The notes under the pieces: generated by a model
Database searches by the model: none
Told to the model about the DNA's origin: nothing
Seen by the model: only the letters and a program-made list of their open reading frames with translations
Translations under genes and position numbers: made by a program
Shown here: piece after piece, positions 41,081 through 47,464 of the stretch
Layout of the letters: every line of letters begins with the position of its first letter
Numbering within the stretch: the stretch's first letter is position 1
From: a virus
Reading direction: 5' to 3' (one strand)
Virus record (IMG/VR): IMGVR_UViG_3300025652_000128
Coordinates: 1 to 47,464 of that record
DNA: 47,464 bases

Positions 41081-41313
41081 TCGCACTCACGCTCAAAAGT
41101 CAGGTTCGTCTTGTAGTCGCGGCGCAGGTTCCAAGGCGCGTTTTTGGCCCGCCAATCGACTTCCTCTTGGGTGAAGCGCCGGGGTTCTTCGACGTCGCAG
41201 AATAGCGCCTCAGTAGACGGAGCCGTCACCGGGGGTTGAGGGGAGCAGCCAGCGAGGATCAGGGACGCGGCTAAGATCAGGTAAGTCGTCAACTGTTGCA
41301 TCGCTTTGCGCAT
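41077..41313 (-). CDS. Outer-membrane spanin, Rz1-like lipoprotein
   Basis: The product is 78 residues. ATG 41313 gives MRKAMQQLTTYLILAASLIL followed by the lipobox LAGC; ATG 41301 is an alternative. After lipidation at the Cys comes a Pro-rich stretch (SPQPPVTAP), as in Rz1, then a domain CDVEEPRRFTQEEVDWRA with extra Cys residues. It overlaps the Rz gene by 104 bases in another frame. It acts with Rz to fuse inner and outer membranes at lysis. Confidence 0.8.
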   Translation of the reverse strand: MRKAMQQLTTYLILAASLILAGCSPQPPVTAPSTEALFCDVEEPRRFTQEEVDWRAKNAPWNLRRDYKTNLTFERECE

Positions 41314-41491
41314 CCTCTTTGGTGTTTGCGGCGCGGGCCTGCCAAGCCATGAGCGCCAGTTCCTGCCGGGTGATTTTCGCCCGGAGGTCTTGGTTGGTCT
41401 TGTAGATGACGAAAACCCCGCCTGCGGACGTGATGGACACGATGACGGACCCGAGCAGGAGGTAGCCTCGTAGCGCCCCAAAAAGTGTCAT
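41210..41491 (-). CDS. Inner-membrane spanin, Rz-like
   Basis: The product is 93 residues; ATG 41491 overlaps the endolysin stop (ATGA). The N-terminal membrane helix is GYLLLGSVIVSITSAGGVFVI, followed by a short helical stretch KITRQELALMAWQARA and a Pro-containing tail. It is shorter than lambda Rz but pairs with the overlapping Rz1-like gene. Confidence 0.78.
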   Translation of the reverse strand: MTLFGALRGYLLLGSVIVSITSAGGVFVIYKTNQDLRAKITRQELALMAWQARAANTKEDAQSDATVDDLPDLSRVPDPRWLLPSTPGDGSVY

Positions 41492-41880
41492 GGCTTGTAC
41501 TCCCTCCAAGACAGTTGCCAGTGCGGGCCGTCTTTGAATGTTTTCCAGTCACCGCCCCATTCAATCTTGACGTTCTCGGCGGCTGCGGCTTCCTTCACGT
41601 ATGCCGCGAGAATGTAGAACAGCGGCCAATCCCACCGGATGCTTCCGGCGACATAGGGCGCGATATCCACGGCGTGGCCGGTGAGGTGACGGCTGTTCAG
41701 CGTCGTGGTCGCGCCTGCGGCCAGCAGTTTCTTTTGCCGGGCCAACGTGCGGACGCCTTCAACGATTGAGAAGTCCACCGTGGAGATTTCGAGGGCGTGG
41801 CGCATGACACAAATCAGGTCCGTGTGGACGCCCTCCAGTCGGCGCTCGCTGAGTTTGCCGAAGCGAAAGTCTTTGGTCAT
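41488..41880 (-). CDS. Endolysin, M15 peptidase (L-Ala-D-Glu peptidase-like)
   Basis: The product is 130 residues; ATG 41880 overlaps the upstream stop. M15/VanY zinc ligands are visible: His65 and Asp72 in SRHLTGHAVDIAP and His120 in DGPHWQL. The pattern is like T5-type endolysins. No signal peptide is present, so release depends on the holin. It cleaves peptidoglycan peptide stems. Confidence 0.9.
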   Translation of the reverse strand: MTKDFRFGKLSERRLEGVHTDLICVMRHALEISTVDFSIVEGVRTLARQKKLLAAGATTTLNSRHLTGHAVDIAPYVAGSIRWDWPLFYILAAYVKEAAAAENVKIEWGGDWKTFKDGPHWQLSWREYKP

Positions 41881-42365
41881 GGGCGAACCCCCGGTGCGTC
41901 CGTGTCGGCGTGAGGCACGAACAAGGTTGAGTGGGTGAGCCACGGCAGGAAACTTGCTGTATGGCAGTCGTGGACGGCGTAGGCGGACGCGTTGGCGAAG
42001 AACTCGTCTCGCGTCATGGTCATAATCCACGGACCCACGTCGATCTTGCCGGGGTCATAGTTGTGCCTGCGCGCCGTGGAGGACGCAGTGACCGGGATCG
42101 TGCGTCCGCCGGAGGTGGCGTAGCGCCATTCCACGTGGTCAATGGCGCAGTCCCGGTATTTCTCCACCGTGCCGGAAACGAGGACTTTACCTTCGATGGT
42201 CTCGGTCACGCGGAGGTCGATGAGCGCGGACACGACAGGCCACGTCCGGCCCTCGAAACGGGGGATGGTCTCCAACACAAGCGACGGCCAGAAAAACAGC
42301 AGGACCAATGTCAGCCAGCCGTAGCGCATGATTGTGGACCAAAGCTTGTTGCCGTGTGTTCTCAC
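41877..42365 (-). CDS. Membrane-anchored protein of the lysis cassette
   Basis: The product is 162 residues. GTG 42365 overlaps the holin stop (GTGA); ATG 42329 is an alternative. One membrane helix near residues 15-33 (GWLTLVLLFFWPSLVL) precedes a periplasmic-type beta-rich domain (VISALIDLRVTETIEGKV-like) with two Cys residues. No holin, antiholin or spanin family is recognised. Position between holin and endolysin suggests a lysis or virion-entry accessory. Confidence 0.68.
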   Translation of the reverse strand: MRTHGNKLWSTIMRYGWLTLVLLFFWPSLVLETIPRFEGRTWPVVSALIDLRVTETIEGKVLVSGTVEKYRDCAIDHVEWRYATSGGRTIPVTASSTARRHNYDPGKIDVGPWIMTMTRDEFFANASAYAVHDCHTASFLPWLTHSTLFVPHADTDAPGVRP

Positions 42366-42697
42366 TTCTTGCCCCCCGGAGGTGCGTCGTCCTTGGCGTT
42401 GCGGAACCAATTGATGATGCTGCCGGGGCTTTCGCCGTTCTGGGCCTTAAGGATGATAGAGCGCAGCGTATGCTCGCCGGTCAGGGCCATAAAGGCCGCG
42501 ATGGCGTAGGCCGCGCTTTCGCTCTGGATATCGAACCACTCCAGCACCAGCGGTGTCATGGCTACTGCCGCGAGGACGGAGCCTGTCGCGGTCGCGGCAA
42601 CACCTAATTTGGTTAGGCGTTCGGACGTCGTTATCTTGAAAACGATGGCCAGCCCAACGATTATCCAAAACTCTAAGGCTTGGTTAAAAAGTTTCAT
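42362..42697 (-). CDS. Holin-like membrane protein
   Basis: The product is 111 residues. Three hydrophobic segments are visible: about 8-22 (EFWIIVGLAIVF), 31-50 (LGVAATATGSVLAAVAMTPL) and 61-73 (AAYAIAAFMALTG). The C-terminus is polar and charged, ending GGKK. Three membrane helices and a charged tail match class I holins, and it precedes the endolysin. Confidence 0.75.
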   Translation of the reverse strand: MKLFNQALEFWIIVGLAIVFKITTSERLTKLGVAATATGSVLAAVAMTPLVLEWFDIQSESAAYAIAAFMALTGEHTLRSIILKAQNGESPGSIINWFRNAKDDAPPGGKK

Positions 42698-42700
42698 ATG

Positions 42701-45352
42701 TCAGTACCACTTTCCTACGGCGTGGAGGGACACCGTTACGGATGCGGTGCTTGCGCTTGTTCCTGTCCGCCAAGCCATGAGGCTCGTGACTGCGGTTGCG
42801 CTAAAGGATTGACAGGATGCGTGCACCAGCCGGGCCACGTCGGCCGCGGTGTTTACGCGGGGTGAGATTGAGAGCGCAGCGATGGACGAGAATGGCTCTG
42901 CCCACGTGTGGCTTGCCACTGCGGTTCGGTTCGGGTCCACGAACGTGCCGGTGCCGAGGGCCGTCGGGTCTCCGAGGGAGACGTCCGCCCATTGTTCCAT
43001 GGTCCCGTCCGCGTATTTGATCCAGCGGTTGGGCGATGTGCCGCCGCTTTCGATGATCGCCCCCGTGGGGGTTCCGCCAGACTGGCTAACTGTGCCGACG
43101 GGGCGGCCAATAGGCGTGCGGACGCCGCTCTGATCGCCGACAGACCAACCAATGCTCGGCTCGAAAATGAGGGCGCGGGTGTAGTCCATGAGGCCCGAAC
43201 CGGCGGGGCCGACGAGGGAGATGACCCCGGTCCCCGAGGTGTTCGTGACTTGCATCGCGTCGCCGCCGTCGAGGCTGTCTTTCGGGTGGACAGCCACCGC
43301 CCCCGCAGAGGTCTTGGTCAGAACGCCGGGCTGGGCGAAAGACAGCAATCCACGTGCGTAGCTTGTCGCGCCGGTGGTTGGGCTCGAACGCAGGTTGCCG
43401 CTTGCGACGTACCCACGAGAGTTTGCCGCCGCCCACGTGCCGGTGCCTTCGAAGGTAAACTCGTCGCCGGAGGCAACGGCGATGTTTTCACTGAACAGGT
43501 TGTTCGTTATCACGAAACCATCCAGTGTTCTGGACACGGCGGTTGTGTAGAAGCGGACATAGCTGTCCATCTGCACGTCCGCCGGGGCGAGGACGATGAA
43601 CGTGTTGTTTGCGAACAGGGACGCCGCTTCGCCGAAGCCTTGATCGACGTCCCAATGGACTACGCCGTTGTCGATGTAGTTGTTTGTTATCACTGAGTTT
43701 TTGGTTCTGAGGCACATGCTGATTGCCTCTTTCCCGACGGGCGTGGCCTTGGCTGGCGTGCCCTCGTCAGTGCTGCCGTTGAACGGGTGGTTGCCGATTA
43801 TCTGCATTTTGCTGCCCCACGCCCGGATCGGGACGAGGCAGTAGAACGGCGTGTTGTTGACAATGCGGCTGTCCGTGGTGCGGACGTCGATCAGGCAGGC
43901 GGTGCGCTCGTTCCAGTCGTCGAAGTTGGTCTCGTTGAAACTGTACTGGCACCAGCGGTTGTCGGCGATGGTGAGGTCGCCGTTCTGAGACCCCTTCGCG
44001 TAGACGCCAAACTCTTTGGGGGCGTGGCCGTAGGTGTTCCAGATGCCGCAGCGGTGTTTTGTGTCCTCAAACTCCACGAAGCCGTTGGCGACGTGGTTGC
44101 CTTCAAAGGCCATGTCGCGGAAACGAACGCTAGTGGCCCGGTCGGAGCCGACCTTGTTGACCTTGAACATTGGGTTGCCGTAGCCGTAGTCCGACCGGCG
44201 TTCGTCCTCCACGCCGGGCGCTCCCGCCACCCAACTTGCGGACGCGAGGGCAACGACACGCATGTCGCAAATGTCGATAAACTTGTAGCCCGACATGTCG
44301 ATTGTGTCTGATATGGCGATATCTTCACTCAGGCCGGTCACGGTGGCTTGCGCCGCTTGGGCGGGCCACTGCTCTTCCGTGAGACTGAGGGAATTGGCGT
44401 AGGTCGTGGCGCGCTGGAGGGGGGTCGTCATGTCCGTGACGCCGGGGAAGGTGTTCTGGCCGAAGTGCTGGACGGCGATGAAGGGGTCGGCGGGCGACCA
44501 CTTGCTGGAGCCCGCCGTCGTCATGGCTGTGCCTGCGGCGTCGCGCTTCAAATTCAAGATCACGCCGTTGGCGGCGTGGAACCGGAGGCGGGTCACGCTG
44601 CCGGAGATGGTGGCTGCCTCTGCGGTCGCATAGTCGGCGTAAGTGGGGTCCGTGGCGGGACCGGCAGGGCCGGTGTCTCCCGTCAGGCCGGTGGGGCCTG
44701 TGGGCCCGGTGGGTCCGGACAGTCCGGTGGGGCCTGTGGGTCCGGTTGGGCCTGCGGGTCCGGTTGGGCCTGCGGGTCCGCGAAGTGAACCGAGGTAGTC
44801 GTAGGACGCCGGGGCGTCGGCGATGGTTGCTTGCAGCAACATGAGGTCCGTGCCGGTGTCGTGGATCACGTAGTCGCCCACGCGGAGGGTGGCGGGCGGC
44901 GCAGCTTCGGGGTCGTCGGCGGTGAAAAGGAGGCGGGTGCCCGCCTCACCTGTCTGGCCGGTGAGTTGCAGTCCGGGGGTCCAGTCGCCGGGGGTGGCGC
45001 TGGCCTTGTAGTAAATCTGGCCGGTTTCGACGTCCAAGAACGAGAAGAACGCCGCTTCACTGTCGTAGGTGGTGCGGTCCGCCGTCAGACCTTCGGCGTC
45101 CGCCGTCAAAGATTGGCCGTCGTCGCCCCGGATGGACTGGAGGTCCGGGGGTAGGATCAACCATTCCTCCCTGATCCGACCGTCTGGGTCGATGGTTTGC
45201 CGAATAAAATCAATGACGTTGCCGAGGGTTGTCCACACCCGGTTCAGTTCGTTGTCAATCTGGGTGCCCTCGTGGGGCTGCGCTGGCTTTGTCTCAGAGA
45301 AGCTTCGGAACGAATACTGCCTTTGGGACTTTACAGGGACCGGTTCTGTCAT
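42701..45352 (-). CDS. Tail fibre/tailspike with collagen-like segment
   Basis: The product is 883 residues. Residues 1-60 ([20 protein letters not shown] and [19 protein letters not shown]) match the tail-attachment module of many podoviral fibres. A Gly-Pro-Thr collagen-like stretch spans about 189-226. A parallel beta-helix-like central region follows ([16 protein letters not shown]-like turns), then a C-terminal jelly-roll-like domain. It is one of two receptor-binding candidates and the gene before the lysis cassette, as in T7. Confidence 0.82.
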   Translation of the reverse strand: MTEPVPVKSQRQYSFRSFSETKPAQPHEGTQIDNELNRVWTTLGNVIDFIRQTIDPDGRIREEWLILPPDLQSIRGDDGQSLTADAEGLTADRTTYDSEAAFFSFLDVETGQIYYKASATPGDWTPGLQLTGQTGEAGTRLLFTADDPEAAPPATLRVGDYVIHDTGTDLMLLQATIADAPASYDYLGSLRGPAGPTGPAGPTGPTGPTGLSGPTGPTGPTGLTGDTGPAGPATDPTYADYATAEAATISGSVTRLRFHAANGVILNLKRDAAGTAMTTAGSSKWSPADPFIAVQHFGQNTFPGVTDMTTPLQRATTYANSLSLTEEQWPAQAAQATVTGLSEDIAISDTIDMSGYKFIDICDMRVVALASASWVAGAPGVEDERRSDYGYGNPMFKVNKVGSDRATSVRFRDMAFEGNHVANGFVEFEDTKHRCGIWNTYGHAPKEFGVYAKGSQNGDLTIADNRWCQYSFNETNFDDWNERTACLIDVRTTDSRIVNNTPFYCLVPIRAWGSKMQIIGNHPFNGSTDEGTPAKATPVGKEAISMCLRTKNSVITNNYIDNGVVHWDVDQGFGEAASLFANNTFIVLAPADVQMDSYVRFYTTAVSRTLDGFVITNNLFSENIAVASGDEFTFEGTGTWAAANSRGYVASGNLRSSPTTGATSYARGLLSFAQPGVLTKTSAGAVAVHPKDSLDGGDAMQVTNTSGTGVISLVGPAGSGLMDYTRALIFEPSIGWSVGDQSGVRTPIGRPVGTVSQSGGTPTGAIIESGGTSPNRWIKYADGTMEQWADVSLGDPTALGTGTFVDPNRTAVASHTWAEPFSSIAALSISPRVNTAADVARLVHASCQSFSATAVTSLMAWRTGTSASTASVTVSLHAVGKWY
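44674..44787 (-). repeat. Collagen-like (Gly-X-Y) coding repeat in the tail fibre
   Basis: Minus-strand nine-base units encode GPA and GPT triplets about a dozen times. Such triple helices trimerise phage fibres. Confidence 0.88.
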
Positions 45353-45380
45353 GAGGTTCTCGCAAGGAAAGGTTGTCCTG

Positions 45381-45405
45381 TTTGTAGGCTGTTTAACCTA
45401 CAAAA
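45381..45405. promoter_or_regulatory. Inverted pair of TTTGTAGG motifs, tail fibre leader
   Basis: TTTGTAGG and CCTACAAA face each other across eight bases, about 30-50 bases before the tail fibre start. Confidence 0.5.
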
Positions 45406-45507
45406 GTAAGACAAAATTACGAAAACAGCGGTTTAGACGAGATCGTCAAAAAGTCTGTACAACACGCGCTTGGTATGTCGGGGCAATAGGAATATTGCGC
45501 GGCCCGG

Positions 45508-45560
45508 CGGGGGAGGCCGGGGGGTCGGGGTCGGCGTCCGGGGTCGGCGTCCGGACGTGG
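45508..45560 (+). other. G-rich intergenic tract
   Basis: Runs of five, six and four G residues lie close together, followed by GTCGGCGTCCGGG repeats, in the 339-base gap 45353-45691. The tract could form a G-quadruplex on the plus strand. The rest of this gap has leader motifs near 45381-45405 and open frames that look like GC-driven shadows. Confidence 0.45.
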
Positions 45561-45691
45561 CCATGGACGCCGCGTCCTCCGTGTGCCTCACGCCCTGCGC
45601 CCTGCGTCCTGCACCATCACCCCCTTTGCAGGGGAGCGCTCGACCCTTTGCCCCGTGTGCTTTGGGCGTGGTGCATCCAGCATATGCCGGA

Positions 45692-45934
45692 TCAAGCGCC
45701 GGATCTGGCTGCCACGATGGCTGCGAGGGCGTCCTCCATCTGGCTGCGCGACATCTCCTTGACTGGCGTCGTGAGGTCTTGAGGCTCGCGCTGGTTGCGA
45801 CCAAGCATCTGCGTCATCTCTGCCAGTGTCCGCGCGGCTTGCGCCTTTGCTGCGGCTGGTGCGTCGCCGTCTTGCATGATGGCGCGCAGTGTTTTCCTGA
45901 CTAATTCGCTGTCCGACAGTTCAACATCTTGCAT
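45692..45934 (-). CDS. Small terminase-like protein
   Basis: The product is 80 residues. ATG 45934 has AGGAG eight bases upstream, so the longer open frame is rejected. The sequence SDSELVRKTLRAIMQ, then AAAKAQAARTLAEMTQMLGR is like the helical N-terminal part of small terminase subunits in temperate podoviruses. There is no clear HTH. It lies at the head of the late block, apart from terL by about 4.6 kb. Confidence in the family is moderate. Confidence 0.5.
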   Translation of the reverse strand: MQDVELSDSELVRKTLRAIMQDGDAPAAAKAQAARTLAEMTQMLGRNQREPQDLTTPVKEMSRSQMEDALAAIVAARSGA

Positions 45935-45962
45935 CTCTTTCTCCTTTTGAGCGCGTGGCCGC

Positions 45963-45971
45963 ATCCTACAA
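45963..45971 (-). promoter_or_regulatory. TTGTAGGAT leader motif, small terminase-like gene
   Basis: A minus-strand copy about 29 bases before the start at 45934. TGTACA lies 18 bases before TAGGAT and could be a -35. Confidence 0.45.
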
Positions 45972-46104
45972 TGTCGGCTGGCTGACTGTACATCGGCACT
46001 TACGATAACCTACTTGCCCATTGTCACCGCATCCGCCGCATCTGCGGACGCCAGGCGCACCAAACAACCTGGCGCGAGATCCGGGCTGCGGACGTGGGGC
46101 GCAA

Positions 46105-46141
46105 CAAAAAAGCCCGGTCCGCTGTTGTGGCGGGCCGGGCT
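46105..46141 (-). terminator. Rho-independent terminator after the CobT-like gene
   Basis: A 12-bp stem (AGCCCGGTCCGC with its near-perfect complement, one G-T pair) closes a seven-base loop and is followed on the minus strand by six T residues (46110-46105). It separates the cobS-cobT-like operon from the late block. The remainder of 45935-46251 holds a leader motif at 45963 and no convincing gene. Confidence 0.88.
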
Positions 46142-46251
46142 TCATTTCGCTTGGTGGCGTTATATCGCTGCGCAGATTGCTTCGACCAGTGCGAAGGCTG
46201 CTGCGCTTGCGAGCAACAGCCTGACCGCTTGTGCGGGCCTATTGCGCCCCA

Positions 46252-47464
46252 TCACCTGCCAGCACCTGACGCCTTGCCGCTGGCCAGCAATACTTGCGCC
46301 ACCATCTCGGGCAACCGGGCGACGTCTGTACAGTTCACGGAAAAGGACGGGCCGAAAAGATCCACTATGGCGCTACAATTCAGCGCCACCGCGACATGCT
46401 CCACGCCTGACCGGCGGGCGCGTGCAAGCTGCTGTTGGGTCGCTGTTGGGTCGTGGGGGTCTCCGTCACACAACCAGACGCACACCCGGCGCTCGGTCCT
46501 GCGTGCCGCAAGTTGCCGGGTGGCCCATTTAACCTCTGCCGCCATTGGCGTCCCGCCTCTGGGCTGCAATTCGCCGCATGTCCGGACGAGATCCAGCACA
46601 CCTCTGTCACTTCCAAAGCGCTTCACCTGCGTGATTGTCTCAGGAATGTCGCTGCCTGCAAACATAGCGAGCGCGCTCTCTGCGCCTGCTCGTTTCAGCG
46701 CGGGCATCATCGCCTCTAACATCGCGATGGACGCCGCCCACAAATTTGTCTGCCCTTGGCCAATGGCGGTCTCGTCAAACATACTGCTGGACGCGTCCAG
46801 CATGATCTGGACCGCCGTTGTCACGCCGGGGGTCAGTTCTCGTGTGGTGTACAGATCCCGGCATCCGGCCAAGGCGCGAGGCATCGCTCGGGCGTCCAGT
46901 CGGCCAGCCAAGTTGCGCCGTGTGATTTGAAGCTGCTCCACGCTACGCAGTCCGCGCCGGAACGCGTCCGCCATTTGGCGCGCTGGCATCGCGCGCTTGG
47001 CCTCCGCCAGATAGCGGGCGTAATCTTTGAGGATGGGCGTGTAGTCGCGGAGCTGGTACATCTTGCGCCGCCGTTTTTGGTGGTCCTCGAAGGTCGCGGC
47101 GTCCGCGGACGGGACAACTGCGTAATTAGCGCCTGCCGCGTCCTTGCCGCTCCGGGTAGGTGCGAGGTCCGCCAATAGTTCTTCTCTTGTCTGGGGAAGA
47201 TCCGGGGCAATGTCGCCGGGGCCGCCCTGACTTGCGCCTTTGCCTTGGCCCTCGCCTTCGCCCTCGCCTTGGCCGCCGCCTTCGCCTTCGCCTTTGCCTT
47301 GGCCTTCGCCTTTGCCCTCGCCCTCGCCCTCGCCTTGGCCTTCGCCTTGGCCTTCGCCTTGGCCTTCGCCCTCGCCTTGGCCTTGGCCTTCGCCTTGGCC
47401 TTCGCCCTCGCCTTGGCCTTCGCCTTGGCCTTCGCCTTGGCCTTCGCCCTCGCCTTCGCCCTCG
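46252..47464 (-). CDS. CobT-like protein, C-terminal part: Gly-Glu repeat linker and VWA domain (gene cut by window end)
   Basis: This is the 3' part of the gene that begins at 946. From the window edge down to about 47226 it encodes alternating Gly with Glu, Gln or Lys. A basic helical stretch (QKRRRKMYQLRDY) follows, then a von Willebrand A domain. The MIDAS motif DASSS lies in VQIMLDASSSMFDE, with GGTPM and LCDGDPHD as later metal-site elements. N-terminal domain, acidic linker and C-terminal VWA is the layout of cobaltochelatase subunit CobT, whose partner CobS is an AAA+ ATPase. In cobalamin synthesis the pair drives metal insertion by CobN. No CobN and no ribonucleotide reductase is visible here, so a chelatase role is doubtful and a MoxR-VWA type remodelling role is more likely. 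A strong minus-strand terminator lies about 110 bases downstream. Confidence 0.8.
   Translation of the reverse strand, partial: EGEGEGEGQGEGQGEGQGEGEGQGEGQGQGEGEGQGEGQGEGQGEGEGEGKGEGQGKGEGEGGGQGEGEGEGQGKGASQGGPGDIAPDLPQTREELLADLAPTRSGKDAAGANYAVVPSADAATFEDHQKRRRKMYQLRDYTPILKDYARYLAEAKRAMPARQMADAFRRGLRSVEQLQITRRNLAGRLDARAMPRALAGCRDLYTTRELTPGVTTAVQIMLDASSSMFDETAIGQGQTNLWAASIAMLEAMMPALKRAGAESALAMFAGSDIPETITQVKRFGSDRGVLDLVRTCGELQPRGGTPMAAEVKWATRQLAARRTERRVCVWLCDGDPHDPTATQQQLARARRSGVEHVAVALNCSAIVDLFGPSFSVNCTDVARLPEMVAQVLLASGKASGAGR
47226..47464. repeat. Hexanucleotide low-complexity repeat, right window end
   Basis: This is the continuation of the array at 1-165. Joined end to start, the six-base period is broken by exactly one missing base: a five-base unit GCCTC appears where GCCCTC is expected. 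Adding one C restores both the period and the reading frame of the CobT-like gene. About 135 Gly-X residues are encoded in total if no units were lost. Confidence 0.85.

Noticed and set aside
45433-45804. 123-residue minus-strand frame after the small-terminase-like gene
   Set aside because: Pro/Arg low-complexity translation of GC-rich DNA, no ribosome binding site, overlaps the better supported gene at 45692-45934.
46014-46532. Plus-strand frames over the CobT-like 3' end and terminator
   Set aside because: They run through a strong terminator and antisense to the VWA domain.

Overview
The window reads as an essentially complete genome of a temperate podovirus (short-tailed phage) of about 47.5 kb with high GC. 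It carries a tyrosine integrase, an excisionase-like protein, a CI-type repressor and a Cro-like regulator, together with a full head, portal, ejection and tailspike set, but no tape-measure or tail-sheath gene. High GC, gene content and a tRNA-Thr(GGT)-like fragment suggest a proteobacterial host, probably alphaproteobacterial; this is inference.

Both window ends lie inside one low-complexity hexanucleotide repeat. Reading the minus strand from 946 through base 1 and on from 47464 to 46252 gives one long CobT-like gene. Its frame is restored if a single base is missing at the join, so the molecule is probably circular or circularly permuted and was opened inside this repeat.

Layout: (1) 46252-47464 plus 1-2474, minus: a CobT-like protein (HExxH domain, Gly-Glu repeat, VWA domain) and its CobS/MoxR-like AAA+ ATPase. 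(2) 2475-3905: repeat-rich intergenic DNA, a small zinc-finger-like gene and a very AT-rich tract that may be an origin. (3) 3906-6407, minus: primase-helicase. (4) 6543-8232, minus: overlapping repressor, excisionase and integrase genes. (5) 8455-18469, plus: early genes, namely Cro-like, RuvC-like resolvase, SNF2-type helicase, DUF2800 Cas4-like protein, DUF2815 ssDNA-binding protein, dATP/dGTP diphosphohydrolase-like, family A DNA polymerase, HD phosphohydrolase and several tiny genes. (6) 18470-18768: a convergent junction with a 31-bp perfect inverted repeat around a terminator and a tRNA-Thr-like fragment. (7) 45934 down to 18769, minus: late genes in the order small-terminase-like, tail fibre, lysis cassette (holin, membrane protein, M15 endolysin, Rz/Rz1), large terminase, portal, scaffold, capsid, head completion and tail proteins, ejection proteins, transglycosylase, a 2192-residue polyvalent protein and a beta-helix tailspike.

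Eight dyad sites of form TTGnC-N6-GnCAA (some degenerate) lie in operon leaders, including the repressor/cro region and the cobS-cobT-like leader, and suggest one repressor regulon. A second motif, TTTTGTAGGTT, recurs in almost every intergenic gap and is unexplained. The most interesting unit is the AAA+/VWA pair with its zincin-like N-terminus. The polymerase, HD and diphosphohydrolase set resembles a 2-aminoadenine (Z) DNA cluster but lacks PurZ. All functions are read from sequence by eye; no database search was run.
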